Assembly (NCBI GenBank): GCA_905221605.1
Contig: CAJNDS010000002.1
Location: 1,601,438 to 1,665,437, forward strand
Direction: 5' to 3'
Length of the DNA: 64,000 nucleotides
Source of the DNA: Symbiodinium natans
Lineage: Eukaryota > Sar > Dinophyceae > Suessiales > Symbiodiniaceae
Positions 1-15,200 of the stretch are shown one piece after another. Position 1 is the stretch's first letter. Every line of letters begins with the position of its first letter. The translations under genes and the position numbers were made by a program. The notes below the pieces were generated by a model. That model was not told the origin of the DNA. It worked only from the letters and a program-made list of their open reading frames with translations, and did not search any database.

Positions 1-250
1 ACAAGAAGCCGAACGGCCACAAAGACTCTCAAGACTCCAAAGACTCTTAGACTGAGCCTGGCGTGCGACTCGTGCTCTTATAGCTCTTTGCAGTAAGAAA
101 ACCGGGGGCGCTGGAGAACCGCGGTGCCTCCGAGGCCTAAAAACGGCCAGGGCCGCAAGCCGCAAGCCCGCAAACTCCCAGCTTCCGCAAGCTCCCTCCC
201 TTAAGTGAGGGGCTTTGGCTTGTGTTGGGGCCCCGGCCCGAGTCTGCTAG
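1..250. other. No recognisable coding block
   Basis: Upstream of the first W-block exon, whose acceptor is CTGCTAG at 244-250. Probably intron; no second-half module exon was seen. Confidence 0.5.
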
Positions 251-3200
251 GACCTGAACTTGGACAATCTGGAGGGCACTCTGCAGTGGACTCCACAGGC
301 TGTGCAGATTCGATGGGCAAGTTAGTGTCACAATGTGTCACACTGCCTCTGGGGTAGTTTTGCATCAGTGTCATGATAGTGGTGTGCACAGTTGCCTGGC
401 AGGCCTCGTCGGCGCAGACGCAAAATATCCAGGACTCGCGCGGCGGCCTGCATAGTGAAACAGAGTGGATGCAATTCAGTCCATGTGGCTGGAGGACTAT
501 GTCGTGTACCTCGCAACGAGCTCCACTGGCGACACTCGCTCTCAGGCCCTCAGAGAGAGCTGAGCATGATTCTCACTCTCAGCCCGGTTGCTAGAACTCT
601 TGCTGTGGCTCCCTTGTATTGGCGGATCTTGATGGCTGACATATGCTTTCATATTGCACAGTCTCTCACCTTTACTTTCAACCGAGTCAGGTTGGAGCAG
701 CTACGCCTGTGGGAACCAACCTGCCCCCTTGGATGCAGCGAGTATTGAGTCCGAAGGGAGGTTTTTGAAGAGGAGTGCCTGCTGTACTGTTTTAGGACTG
801 CATGTTGCTGCCGTGGAGTTCTTGGCTGTGCAGCAGCTCAGGCTTAGCTTCTCGAATGCTCTGACGCGGGGCAGCCAGACCCACTTCCTTGTCTATGCGA
901 GATCGTCCCTTGCGGAGCAAACCACCCCTGCCGCTGTGCTGTTTTTGAGTATTGTTTTTCTTGTCGTATGGAGTTCACTCTCCTATAGCGCGGTAAGCAC
1001 AGTAGTTAAACTCCCAGAAGCCTGGCAATGCCCCTATGGCCACAACTGCGGTCGCCGTCACGAAAGGGCCTTCTTGCCTTGGGGGTCGCTAGTGCAGAAG
1101 CCCGCGCTGCCGCATGCCAGGCTTTCATCAAGTTTGCAGATGCGGCGGCTTTGTTCCAGGTGCTCGATGGGTTTTTCTGACGGTTAGGCCAACTGACACA
1201 TTTTCACTCTCAGGCTCTGAGTTGGGGGCCTCCTCTATCTCTGTGTTCGAGGTAGTGTTTGGCATAGGGCTCTTTCGCAGGGGTCTGCTAGTTCTTTTTC
1301 TTGCTTTGCAACTTGGCCGTCCAACGGGCTCATGATGGCAAGGGCTCCAAGTCACGAAGTCACGAGCTGGTCAGGGCGTTCCTGTCCCTGAGGCCCGAGA
1401 CCTGTTCTTCTCGGACGGCGACCTGGACGAGGGCGAGATCGCTGGGCCTTCTGGCCTTGATGGCTCTCACTGTCAGGGTATTTCTGTCCACATAGAACGT
1501 TCTTTTTTATGGAAGTCTTTTGATGATGTAAGCAATTCTTGCTCATCATCCTTGAAGGGTGTGTATTCCCGCATCTGAAGAGGGGCTCCATCCCGAGCCC
1601 AAGAAACCCGTCTCGCCACACCCAAGGAACCTGTCCTGGGCTGAGCCAAGTGTGCCTGGGAGCTACTGTGGTGTTTGCTGTGCAATCCCAGCTAAATCCC
1701 TGATCAAGTTGTATCCCAAACCAATGCCAAAACCCCAGAAGCTGCATCGTAAGAGCTAGTTCAGACAGTCTGCAACTTGTCGGGCAAGACCCTTCAGCCC
1801 AGGTAATCGGAGATGTGACGTTCTTCCGCGTCTACTTCTCTACGACTGGAACCACCCAGAGTGCCCCAGCTCATGTAGTCCTAGTGAGCTCTCAAGTGAG
1901 TCGATGTGATCCAGCTCATGCCGACATCTCCGCCTCAAGGTGGCGACACCACATCTCTTCTGGAAGAGGTCGATGCTCCCCGGCGAAAAACACAGGGCAT
2001 CACAGCGCTCGGCCTTGCGCATGTGGTCCACAGGAACCATGACATGGACACATGGACCTCATATTGCTTAGTCTGCTTAACTTTTGAAGTAAGTGGCGGT
2101 CCTCCCATTGATCACACACATCGTGGCTCCCTGATCTTGTTTCTGCTGTCCATTTCCTTACGTGTGTGTGGATGTGTAGAGCTATTGAGGGATGAGTGTA
2201 TGCCTTAATGCACAGAGACGCCGAGGTTGGCTTGACCGACAAGGTGATTGCTCCTGACACACCCCTTCAGCGGGCAGCTTAGATCCGGCAGTGGGCGAAA
2301 GTAGCATCCTAGGTCGTTAATGTAGGGTTTCGGGGGACGGCTTTCGGGTGTGATTGGCGTTCTTCTCACAATCAGAATTTTTTAGGAAGTGGCGTGCTAC
2401 CAACAACTGAAAGGCAGCGATTGTGCAGGGCCCCCGAGCACGCTACCCGTAAACTCCACAGACGGCCATCAATGGGAGGTAGACTCCTAGAGTCGGAGGC
2501 TTAGCCGAAGCCCTCGAGGTCTTACGTTTACCTGGCCGTGACATCAAACTCGCCAAGTATCGAGCAACGCACGCCCTCGACCTGGCTTATCTACGATGAG
2601 GTGGCAAGCGCTGCTTGGACGGAGTGATGTTCAACATCCGCCTTAGGCACGCAATGTCGTCGCAAAGCAACATAATTATGAGCCAAGAAAAGATGGCCTG
2701 TAACCTGATCAGCACTCAGCCTCGGATGTATGCCTGAAAGAACTCTGGGGCCCAAAGGGCGGCCATTAAAAAGGTACATGTTCACACACATACGTATCTA
2801 CGTGGCATGTAGAGGGGTCGTTGTCAGCATTTGGGTCTAGGGTTTGCAGGCTTTGTGCCTGTGTGCTTTGAAGAGTTTAACTGGTGCCTCTAGGGCCTGC
2901 AAAGGAACCTTTTAAGTAGATGAGAGGAAACGGTCATGACGCTCTGCAGTGTTGCATGTCATCCGAGGCGGCAAACGTGAGCTTTGTGGATCTGGACCTA
3001 GACGAAACCCAACTTGGCGGAACCATCAAGTGGGATCCCCCTGCACGTACGGTAGCCGTCTCGGCGCCTTTGTCAGCAAGTGCCCAGGGGTGGAGGACTG
3101 AGAAACATCCTCCCCCGCATGTTATGTTCCAAGAGGTGCGCCTCGTCAGAGGCTTGACGTTGTGGCACACCGGAAGTCAGAAGAGCCACGTCCCTTCCAA

Positions 3201-6200
3201 TCTCTGGAAGCTTTCCAACCCTATCTACCCCCCCTCCACATGCCTCTCATAGCCTCTCATAGCTTCTTCTCGTTTTTAACCCTCACCCTGCACTCAAGCC
3301 TACCAGTCGCTTTGATTTGTGAAGAGCGAACCAAGGCCTATCTGGCCTATGTTGCGCAAGACGGTCTTGGCACATACAAGTCCCAGTGTCTCAGCTTGAG
3401 ACTTGAAGCCTCGTCTTTTGGGTTGGTGTGCTCGTTTCATGCCCCCAACCCCTTTTTTTCGGCAAGATCGTGGTGGCCGCATACACGGTCATGCACCCTG
3501 AACCCAACCAAAGGCGCCTGCAAGCACCTGCTAGAGCACTGCTCAGATGAGGATTGAAGATGGAGTCCCACATGTGGACGGGGCCACAGTTCTGGACATG
3601 CCCCCGGATACAGCCATTGGATCCAACACCGACCCGCGGCAGTGCAGACTTGGAACCCTTTTTTTTTAGCGCATTGAAAGAAATCGCGGAGCGCTTTGCT
3701 AAGCCCATCTGAGCCCCAAATGTTGCGGTGCTGCTTCTCCCTTTCTGCCTTTCTGGTTCCTGCGGCTCCGGCAGAGAGGGAGGGGCTGTCAGATTGATTC
3801 GAAAGGGGTTGGAACGTTTGGCAGGGAGGTGATGCGGGAATCCACGGCGTTTAGATCCTCATACTGTTGCGCAGGGCAAATCACTTCCAAGCTGTTCCGT
3901 CTTCCAGCCCTAGAAAAGCGACGGCTTCAGCGCTCCCACTGGCCCATACACCCATATGCCATTACGCTGTGCAGCAAGCCCCGGTGCAGACAGACCCCTC
4001 TCAACTTAAGGACATTGTGGTCTTCACGCGGTCGACATTGGTGGAGCACCTGGAGCCGAAGGAGGAAGTCCCAACTGTATATCGAAACTTATGAGGTCCG
4101 TCCATCGAAAGGTCCCATAGGCCTTGCAGACACTGAAACGACTTCAACACTCCAATTTCGTCCAACTTAAGTCCAAGGCAGTCCACCCCCGCCTCCTTCA
4201 CCTTCTCAGACACGGTGGCCTCTGTGTCCAGCTTGGCTCGGGCCTTGAAGTGTCGTGGGGTGGGCTGCTGTTTCGGCGCATCGGTACGGTTTGGCCTGAG
4301 GACATTGATTTCATCTCAGGCACACAACCGCAGCCCCTCAGGTGGTCTTGAGTGCTCTACAGGAATGGAAGAGCTTGTCCAGGGTAGAATGCAGTAGCAC
4401 ATCTCTGAGAGTGCCCCCGCACCCCAAAGCTGAAGGCTTAAACCTCAATAGGCTTCCAAATTCAAAAAGAATCTGGAGAGAGTCCCCCCCCCCCCCCCCC
4501 CCCCCCAAGTGGCGGCTCCGAGGCCTTTCCGGACCTGGACCTGGACAGCGGGGAGGTCGGAGGAACCCTGGACTGGCAGGGCCCTGAGTGCGACTTGCAG
4601 GCTTCTGTAGGAAGTCATAGGCCCTAGGCCTTGGAAGGGGAATCTCACTATCATTTGCTAGTCTCTTTGTCTCTTTCCTTTGAGGCCATGCCTCGAGATC
4701 CCAGTTCCCCATTCATGGGAGCTCCTGACCCTGATGTCTCCACCCTTATGCCTGTTTGGTTCTGTTGAGTTCTATAGGCCATAATCTTGGGAGCGAGCCA
4801 CCGGTTCAGGCCTTAAACGCCTGAGCCCCTCCCAAAAACATGGGAAGGACTCGGGAACTCATCTCTCCCTCACCCAGGTCGCTTCCGACCGAGATGACCT
4901 ACGTCAGCGCATTAAATGCCTCTCAACTATTTTCAGCCTTGATCAGAAGTTGGGGCGTTTCGGCGCAGATACGTAGAGACGTTTCAGGGCCTTGCTGAAT
5001 CGTTGGTCTTGCGAGAAGGCACTTGCCGGGCATGGCATCAACAAAAATCACAATGTTGTCAAATCAGTACAGGCGCCTGGTGGGGCCAATAGATTTTCAA
5101 GTTTGGGGACCGCACTGGCTGAAAACCGACACCTAGAATCGCCTCAAGCAGTATTGTCCACTGCATGCCTTTAGCAACTGACGCAATGCATGCGAGGTCT
5201 ACTTCGCTGTGGACGCGCTGGGCACGAACCGGTCGCAGCTGGCATCCCTCGATGCGACTCGGAGTTTGTCGGAGGGCACCCGAACACACGAAACGGAGCC
5301 CCTGATTGTCGAACCGCTTCTGAGCAGAAGAAAAGGGTGAACCCTCAAGCCTTGGAGCCTCCTACCCCGAAGTCCGAAGTGTGGATGGGCTGCTAGGCTA
5401 GGACTGGGATCCGAATTCAGGATTTCAGGGTCCAAAGTAGGCATATCCCGAAATGCCGTAAGTGAGTGGTTTTACGCTTGGTCGCCAAATGCTGCAGGTG
5501 TCTGGCGGCAACTATGTTTCCAACACCAGCGTGCCAGCCAACTCAGACTTCACAGGATTCTCGCACAGCGCCGCGCTTACCAAAAGGTGCAGGGTTTAGG
5601 GAGTGTCTTCAAGGTGCGTGTTCCGGGCATAGTGTTGCAAAAGCAGGGCAGTCCAACAGATTGCACAATCTTAGAGACGAGCGCTCGAGACACCGACTCT
5701 GCCGACTCTGCCGGTGCTTTGCGTGGGTGGTGCTCATGAGATCGAACACTAGGGGCGTGGTCCGACCCTCCAAGCCGGAAGTGCTTCGTTTGGAAAGCCC
5801 GCTTCAACAGTTCCTAAATTCAGTAGTCACGACATTGGTCCTTTCGAGGGCAGCCCTGGCGAAGAGCAAAAGCCCAGGATAAAATTGTTCTAACCATGGA
5901 ACTCGCATCTCGCGGGAGGAGGCCGTGGGCAAGGTCAGTATGCTTTCAGGACAGTGCGCCATCGGCCGGCCGAAAGATGCGTGCGAGTCCGAACGCTGGT
6001 GTGTGTGTGTGTGTTTCGCTTTTGTCCTGTTCTTCTAAGGTGTTGTGTATACCAGCTCAACTTTGGTGGAGCAATCGACGCCAGCCTCCCTTGCGGTGCA
6101 GGAGCCCGCTGCTAACCTTGAGAGACCTCAAGCCTTGTGTGCGTGAAGAAGCATGTGTCCTGTCTTGTGCAGCACCGCAGTACACCCGAATCACCCTGAA

Positions 6201-9200
6201 CCAACAAAACATGCTAAAAAAGGAGCCGTGCACACGTCAAACTTTAAACAGTCGGCTGCTGATCTTTAGGCCCGGGAATTTTCCCTTAGCCCGATTTCAG
6301 CTGCACCCATGCCGAGCCATGCAGAGGACTACGACGGCTCAGTGAGCAATATTCAGTTCAGCGACAAGGACGGGTCGAATCGAAGAAATTCCAGAGCCAG
6401 AACGCAATGGGAAACATTCCCGGGATTAGAAATCGGAGAGTCGAAACTTAGTCTTCCTCAGGACCTGGATCTGTCTGAAGTCGGCGGTGACGTGTCGCTC
6501 CGCTTGCATTTAAGAAAAAATCGGGCCCCGCGAGAGCCCACAGCAAAGCCCCCAGTACAGAACCCGAAGCTACATCGGGAGCCTCAGAGCTCCCGATGTC
6601 CTGCGTAACAATCCAAATACCTTTTCTCACCCCAAAAGAGTGACTTCTCCCGCTCCGGCAGCCACCGTCGGCATGCGCAAGAACATGTCAACGTGTTTCA
6701 TTATGTTTGCTCCAGGCATTGGCAGCCTCCTTCCCTGCTGGATGGCCGGCTGACCTCCTATAGTCGAACCCTCAGCTTGGGACACAGCAGACAGCAGGCA
6801 CCCCACAAGTGCGGCCTGTACAGGTTATAAGCTCATACGGGAAACCCCATCCTCCCAAAAACTCTGTCGAACTGAGGTGTCTATCTTTCCTCCACTGCCA
6901 CCGGGCTTACCAAGTCCCAGATCGGATCGAGCCCGGCTGGCACCAACTTGGCATCCTGGCACAAGCGAAGCCCTTTCGTTCCGCAACAGCCTCCCGACCT
7001 GCTACATCCGGCTTCCGAAGACAATTTTTGGGATTGTTGGTCCAGCTCTACCTTGTCCTAGAGGCCCCATGCTTGCTCATGAGCGTGTCGAGATTCAAGG
7101 TAGCGCTGGCAGCAGACACGGCGAGCTCGAGCTTCGACTATGTCCTGGTCTATGCGGCGTCTTCGCTCGAGGTACATGGCTACTTGGGAGCCGGTCCGTG
7201 TCTTTAGGCTCCTGTTTGGAGGGTGTTGGGCTGTTGGGGCCGGAGCCTTTATTAGCCTCTGACAGGGGTGCACAAGCCCGGGGCACAGTTCCCGCAAGAC
7301 CCGAAACCAAGCCTCTTTTGTCTTGACTGACTTGTCAGTGACTTGTTCTATAGTCACCCCCTTTGTAACCTCCGAGCAGCTCCTGGAGCCAGGAGCAGAC
7401 GACTCCCGTGTCTGCGCTGCTTTATGATGCGGACGGCACAGCTGCCATGCTGCAATGGAGACTGGTTCAATCTTAAGGCCTTCGGCAGTACCCTCTTCGG
7501 GAAGGACATATCTCGGCAGTCAGTAGAGGTTCCGGCGGTATGCTGAAGTTGCTACAGACCAGGTTTATTGAATTCCAAGCTGATTGAGGCAGTGCCCATT
7601 CCTCGCTTTGTCAAATCTGTCCATCGATCTTCCACAAAGCATAGGCCCATAGGCGTTGCCCAGAAGCATGAACAGCTTTGCGTGTGAACACCTGACGATA
7701 TATGCCGGCAAACCAACGAAGATACAGGGTGCTTTTAGGCGCTTGAACGCCCGAACGGACCTGTGATTCCTGTGATTCCTACGACACATTGCTGTGAAGG
7801 TGCGGAATCTTACCTTCCCAGACTGCGACCTCGATGCCTTTGAGCTGGGAGGTGCCCAACTGTAGGGTTTGGGGGAGATCCGATTGCAGTGGCCTGATGC
7901 CTTCCCTCGTTCTTCCGTACCCTTTGCTGGTCTAGGCCTCGCACGTGCAAAGGCGCACACAAGTATCAGTTGCGCATGTCTTCAAGCACCTGTGCGCCAG
8001 GCTACTTGACCTGGGCGGCGCCAGCCAACACAACGGAGGCTGTAGAAGAGGGTCTATGGTTGATCTGAGGCAAAAGCTCCTAACCGCTGGGGGGGGGAGG
8101 CAACCAGGGGCACAGCACCCCTGAGTTCACCAGAGGGTCGAAGTCTGCGAAATTTTCGCGCGTAGTGTGATCAGTGCTTCCTGCATGAGAGAGCTAAGCC
8201 AGCTAAGCAGCCTTGATTGAAGTTTCGCGTCTAAATTGGCTTTGGAGTTGGCTGCAGGTGGCGAACTATTTCATCTATCTCGGCATAGATGGCGTCGACA
8301 CCTTACCTCGACATGCCATGCATAATTTGGCAACAGGAGGGAATATGAAAGTCGCTTCGTGGAGTTAGAAAAGAACTGTTGCGCGGAAATCTCTTACGTT
8401 GCGGTGTATCCTCTGCTGAGCCTGGGGAAGGGAAAGAGTGGCACTCGCGTCAACTTGCATTGAGGGTGCTCTTGAGTCTCCGCAAGCGCAACAGACTTGA
8501 CCACACTAAGGCCATAGGTTGCCCGGACTACGCTAGCAGCCGCACAGCAGACGCCTACTCCTCCCGAGGATCCTTTGTTCTGCTTACGAAGGGATGCTGG
8601 GGTGTGAGCTGGGTGTGAGGTGTGGCCATTTGGCCATTGACAAGGTCTGAGTGCTAGGTCCTGGTGGGGTGTTCATTGTTTAGTGCTAAGCAACGGAAAA
8701 ATCTCACCACTGTCCTCGCTTTACAGATTTCATCCGAGGTCTTCTTCTCAAATATATGTACTGTGCATGGTAACATAGCCTTCGTGCCTGATGTTATGAT
8801 TCTTTGGATTTCCACGCCTTGGCAAGGAAACCGCGACACGGCAGTTGAGGGACCATGGTGCCGGTGGCTGTATGAAGTCAATGCGTGACTCAGCTGCCTT
8901 GTCTGGGAGCCCCATGCAAGATCCGCAGCTCGGAAACCATCCTCCACTCCGCCACGCAATGCACAGATGTTTCCGCACAGGCTCGGCAACCAGGCCAGCA
9001 CTCTCTCTGCGGCCTCTTGGCATGCAACGGTCTGCCAGCTGGTCATCGGACTGCAAGGATGCCTGCAGTGACTGCCTACAAGTTGAGCGAGTGTAGCGGC
9101 TTTGCCGCCGCTCTTGCTGAGAGTCTGCCACGTAAGGACACATCGATGGAGAACGGGACTCATTGGCTGGTTTACTCTGCATCCTCACTGGCGGAGCAGA

Positions 9201-12200
9201 CAACGCCTGCAACGGTCGAGATCCAGGCAGGCTTTGCGGGGCCCGAGGTTTGAGATGCAGTGTTCAAGGTAGCTACAACTAGGAATCAGTCTCACGACAC
9301 CGCTGAGACATGGGTCGAAAACCCTACGTCGGTCGCGCCTGCCGCAGCAAGCCCAATGCCCATTACACCCCCGAAGATCCCCGAAGCACACGTTCAAACC
9401 ACTGCCTATCAGTACCCTGCCCAGTACTTCAACCCCATGGCCGCAGGACGACAACGCGACGGTGGGCACCATCAGCTTCGTGGGCACCGACCTGCTTCGC
9501 GGCTCCACCCTAAGTTCCCCGACCCGCTCTTAAACCCCTCATAGCCTGAAGCCACACTGCTATACCCTATTCATCGACCTCTGATCTTCAATGAAAAGAG
9601 TATACTGCAATCTTGTCTCCTTCATCTTGTCTAAGCCGCAGGGTAGGGTGAGCTGTGTTGGATTGCATCTTAAGCGGAGAGCCGATGAACCATAGAGCCT
9701 ACACCCGAAATCCCAGGGCGTCAAATGCCAACTGATCTCAGGAATATGGATGTGGTGAACGGGAGCTTAGTGTGGGGGCCGCCAGCGTCTCCAGAGTGCC
9801 TGGAATCCATTGCCTGCCGGTTGCACTGTGCACGCAGCTGCTCTTTGCATCATTTGGGATGGATCAAGAATTAGGGCCTGAGACTCGCCCCTGGCCCCCC
9901 CCCCCCCCCCCCCATGTGCCCAAACAAAAATGGCGCCAAGTTGCCCCAGCAAGTGCCAAGCCCGATGGCTCTCACAGAGAGGGGCATGAAGAGGCAAAGT
10001 GTTGAAAGCATGTCTCCCAGAGGTGATCTACATCGCATTCGACGGCCTGGGCACATCCAGGCACACTTTGGAGTGGCGCCTTCTCAGGGTTCCCTTCTGC
10101 AATGTCCGCAGTAGGGTGCTCCTGGCCTCAGATGCATCAAACGGGAAAAGCATGGGCGGGCAGATGTCAGATTTCCTGGCATGCAGTGCTCGACACTTCA
10201 ACAGCAGAGGAAGATGCGCTCCTCGTATTTTCAGTTCATTCGTCGCTGATTGGACTTTCGGACCCTTGTAGCCCGTCCTCAGGGTGGAATCGGGTTAACG
10301 GTTGGGAATTGAGGCCTCTTTCAGCAGCCCAGAATCCAAGCACAAAGTTCAGGGTTGGGTTGAGGTGCAGTAGCCCCGAGAAAGCAAGCACGCTTCCCGC
10401 ATGATCCCCTTAGTTGAACTCCAAGTACCTCAAGACTCCTGCGTCTGAAAACTTTTCGACTTAAGACCGGCCTCTGTGGCAGGTCACAGCTGGGTGAGGT
10501 CGCGGCAGGCACTGAGCTGCTGGAGGCTGGACGGGGGCAGAACTTTCGCGACTGACTTGGAATTCCAAGTCAAGCTCTGACCTGGCCAGGTGGTGGAAGG
10601 CGATGCCTACGGGGAGACTCGGTTTGACCTGCAGCCTTCTGGTGGAGTCGCACCTGTGGGGTCAGTGGGGTTAATCTCTCTTTATAAGATTAGTAATGTT
10701 GGGGGGGGGGTTTGTAGATGGATGCGCTTTGCAGCTGTCTTCGGCATGGCCCTTCTCAGAACTACACCCATTTCGTGGTGTACACAAAGTCCAGCTTGGC
10801 GGAGCAGACGACGCCCAACAGCCTGTCCTTTGCGGAAGCCGTTGCCAAGTACAAGGCAGGAGCAGGGGGGGAACGGGGGAACGGCGCATGTTGAGTTCTC
10901 AGCCCAACCCAAAGCCTGCAGCATGTCAACACCCAAGTCCCAAACTCGCACGCCCGACCAAATGCGCAAGTCGGAAGCGGCTCTTAGCTTCAGGTCTCCT
11001 CCCCAGCCTTCATCGATGAGGACCTGGACCAAGGCGGTTCGGCTCGGCAGAGGATATGGTCTTCGGATGTCTTGGGCATGTCTCGTCTCATAGCTGCTCG
11101 TGGAAGGATACCTCAGTGTTTGAACATTCATGGATGTGGCTGGCTCTGGGCTGCGACCAAGAAATCTCACTCCCGATCCTGCGCCCTACCCGGCTTTTGG
11201 TGGCAGGTGAGGTTGCTGGGACGCTGGTATGGACAGCACCAGAGGTCACGCAGACGGTGACAGGATACAAGATTTACCTATCACAGGACTCCTGCATTGG
11301 CAAATCCGTGTACGAAGACGAAGCCTTTCATGTAGATGGGGGTGCGAGGCTGCTTCATGAAAGCGGACTGTTGCCTCAGAGGGAGCTAACAGCCCGCCCA
11401 CATCTGTATGCCTTGAGTCCTTGAGCTCCTCAGGACGAAGGAGGGACGGTGAAGTCCCTTGTTGGAGAGCAGGCGAAAGGCTCGGGAAGCCGTGAGACAT
11501 GACAGGCTTCGGAGTTTTTTCTCCAGTTGATATATTAGAGAGTCTGGAAAGGCCATTTGCCACGGGTCAGGGTATGGGCATGTATGGGCCCTCATCCAGT
11601 CCAGGGGAATCCAGAGGAAATTCCTCATGATGTGTTCAGCAGACAAACTGTGATCGGGTGCGAGTTGAAAATGCTGCACGCCGCACGTGCGAGGTACGGA
11701 CTATTTTGCGGTCCCTCTAGACACTCCTCTACAGAAGCCTGGCCATACTTTGTAGCTGACGTCCCGGGTTGATGGCCGAGGTTCAGGAGTTTAGGTTCCA
11801 GAGTTACAAGGTTTAGGCCTTAGGTTTGAGGTTTACACTTGGGGCGTTCAGGAGATGAAGGACGAGAGAGCCTAGAGAGCCCAGATTCCTACAGACCGCA
11901 GCGCCTGTGAAGGACCTTCGCCTACTTGCTCATCCACTCGCTGTCGGCAACGACGGAACAGCGCACTCCAGTTGCTGTGGCTCCCAAGATGCATTTGCAT
12001 TCAAAGGCCAAGCTCGAAATCTCCACTGACATTATACACCAGTACCAAGAAGCGAAAATCACAATTGTGGTCTCAAGTATTGCATGGAGCTTGGCATAGG
12101 CTTCGTTTTGTTTCGGTTCCAAAGGATACTGAGCCGCTTGAAGCGCGAAATAACGTGAATGAAAGTCACTGATACAAGTGGTCCGTGCATCCACCATGGC

Positions 12201-15200
12201 TGCACATGAAGCTTGTGATGTGAATGCAAAGTCAGCAAGATGTCCAGCGAACGGTCGCCACATGCGCCTGCATGTGCAATTTGTGTGCCAGATGCCTCCT
12301 CCCTCCACCCCTCCCTCCACCCCTCCCTCCACCCCTCCCTCCACCCCTCTCTCTCTCATACACTCTCTCTACCCGACATCCTGAAACCTGGACTCTGTCA
12401 TCTGATGGTTATAGAACATTCCTTGCGAGTTGCTCGCTTCATTCAACAGTCCTTGCAGTTCCTTGCAAAGGCAGTGGTGGATTCATATGCAAGCATCAGC
12501 AGCCTGGAATTCACCGACCAGGACCTGGGACTTGTGCTCCCTCTTCGTCAAGACCTTCCTTAACTGAAACAGCCATTTTACAAGTACAGCTTCCGGCATG
12601 AGATCACGTGGAAACACGCGAGGTTAGTCCGGGGCGATCGATCTTTTTGCAATCGGCTTCGGCCCACATGTGGCTGGGTGTGGTATGTTTTTTGGCCAAC
12701 AATCCCATGTCAGCTAACTTGCGGATGTTCTGGCCAGGACTTGGACGAGTCGGAGGCAAGAAATGGGGGGTCAAAACCTGGTGTAGAGTGTATGTTTCCG
12801 GATGGCTATAGGAATTGGCAGTGTGTGTGCCTTGTGTTGACACCGGTGCACCTTGAACGGGGCTCGTGCATTCCGAACCGGAACCTGAAATCAAGCCAAT
12901 GTAAAGCAATTAGTGCAAGGCACCGTAGCCCAAACTCCTCAAGCCCCAAAAGCGAAAGAGCCATGAGGTGGGAGGCATGGTGACTTGGATCCGACCGAGC
13001 CGCGATCTGGATCGGGTGGTCGGCATCCGAGCAGCTTGGTCTGCAGCTTCTTTTTCAGAGAAGCGAAGGCTTCTCGGAGGAAGGGTTTTCATAAGATTCT
13101 TGGGCAACTGTTGGGAGTTCTTCAAGTCTTCAAGTTGGAACTTGCGCAGTTTGGTGAAGGGGTGAGGAACAGGGAGGTGTGGGGCGGGGGGGGGGGGGGG
13201 TGAAGCTTGGTGTGCAAAGCGAGTGCCGGAGAGGTGCAGTTTGGAGGTCTAGAGTGAAAGTTTCGCTCTCGTTTTGCGAGTAGTGGTTCACCACCAAAAA
13301 GATTGTTCATTACGTATTCTTCGTCATTATCGTTAAGTATTACTGTCATTTAGTTTCTTCTTTTGGTCATGACCCAGAAAAATGTCGACCGCCGCTAAGA
13401 GAAGCTAATAATCGTTCAGAATCATCATCATGTCTGAGTAACAATTAATGACGACGAGTCGACGACGAGTGCATAAGTCATAGTAAACATGGTAAACGTA
13501 CCGAAGACATTAAAATCAAACACTCAATTTCTACTCATGTGCTCAGTGCCCTGGCTCCAGGCTTACCTCAGCGATGCGGCAAGCGTCACAGGCCTCCTTG
13601 GAACTGAGACTTGCTTCATCGGGGCTCAGGTGTTCGGATGTTTTTGGATGTCTTTTGGTTTAGGGTGTGGGGGTGCCGTTTGCGGGTGTGTTCGTATGTG
13701 CTCGTGCAGCGTGCAGTTCTTGCGGGCTTTTTGCAGGTGCAGAGCGCCTCCAGATCAAGGACGACTTGCCCAACAACTTCCAAAGAGTTTTCGTGGAGCA
13801 GGACACGCCCAAGGCGAGCCACTTTAGCGCTGCGGCCGGAAGCGTTGTGGGATCCCGCGTTCAGGGTCTCATACTCCATGCAACGAATGCCAGATATTAT
13901 TTCCTTTTTCAGCTTCGGTGTGGTCTGCTAGTTTGACACTGAGACGGCGTAGGCTCTTGAAATTGAGTTCGCAAGCTGCTCTCCGGGCAGGTCAATGAGA
14001 CCCTCAACGTGACCTTCACACACATCCAGGCTCAGCCTTCCCTCTCAGGGGCCCCCCCGGCAGCTGAACCCCACAGCACTACAGTCACTACAGTCACTAC
14101 ATCCGCACGTCCTGACTCCTGAGCCAGCTTTCTTCTGTGCAGGTGACCACCTTTTCTGTTTTGGGGGAGCAGTCCTCTCCGCCGGCGATAGGGATCTCCG
14201 ATTCCATCTCCTCAGCACCCTGGCACCGGTTGAGTCGAGGCCCCCCCCGGCCCCTTTAAACCCCTCGTTCCCAAGTTCAACGCAAGGGAGCCGGAGCTCT
14301 TGGAGCACCCTGTCTTTCCTACCCATGTGGTTTCACAAGAAGCGCGCTGCCTCAACAACATTCCAACTCTCGATTGCTTCAACAGGGGCTTCAAAAAGGG
14401 GCTTAACGGCGGGGGCTTGGGTTGGTCCTTGGTGGTCAGGTGTCCTCTCTGGCATTCGATGACCGCGACCTGGATGCGGGCGACTTGGGTGGGACGCTGT
14501 CCTGGGCCATCCCGGCAGACACCACCCAGGCACCAGGGAACATCGCTTGGCGAGAGCTTCAGGGTTTGGGATCGTGAGGGGTTGATTCTACACAATCCAG
14601 AAATTGGCGGAAGCGCCTGTTGGAAGAACTAGCTTGTTCCTTTACTTCCTTAGGGTCGTGCGGGCGTTCGCTCCGCTTGAAGCAGGCATGACGGAGGACC
14701 GAGGAGGGGGCTTCGACAGAACATGCTTGGAATGTCTTCATTCTCGGCAGGTGGTGGCTCGATTTGTTGACGGGCTTTGTGGGTTTGTGTTGGTCAGCGA
14801 AAGCAGGAAGTGGAGTGGGCTTCGGTCGTTGAGTTTGTTCTGGCAACGTGCTGCAGTTCTACCCCGAATCTTGGAGCAGCAGATTGCACAGGTCTATCGC
14901 TACATCATCTACTTGGCTGGCTCCTTGACAGCAAAGCCGTGCTTGATCTGAGGTATACCTCCTAGAAGTGAGGGGTGTGGGGGGCTTGGGGTATTTCCTG
15001 CAAGCTCCAAGACAAGAACGCATGCAATCCCGAAAGCCTCCAAACCTTCCCTTATTTTCCCGCCCGAAAGCCTACACCATCGGAAAAGTGACATGCATCA
15101 TCTTCGCTTGCCCACAGGTGTGGCTGCCGACGGGCCTCCCGCCAGCAAGAGCTTGTGTGGGATTTGCAGTTCGGGACTAAGGCTTACAAAGGCTTAAGAC

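Noticed and set aside
12178-12384. Pro/Ser/Thr-repeat open frames
   Set aside because: They arise from the CCCTCCACCCCT tandem repeat between modules M7 and M8; no splice-consistent link to the module exons.
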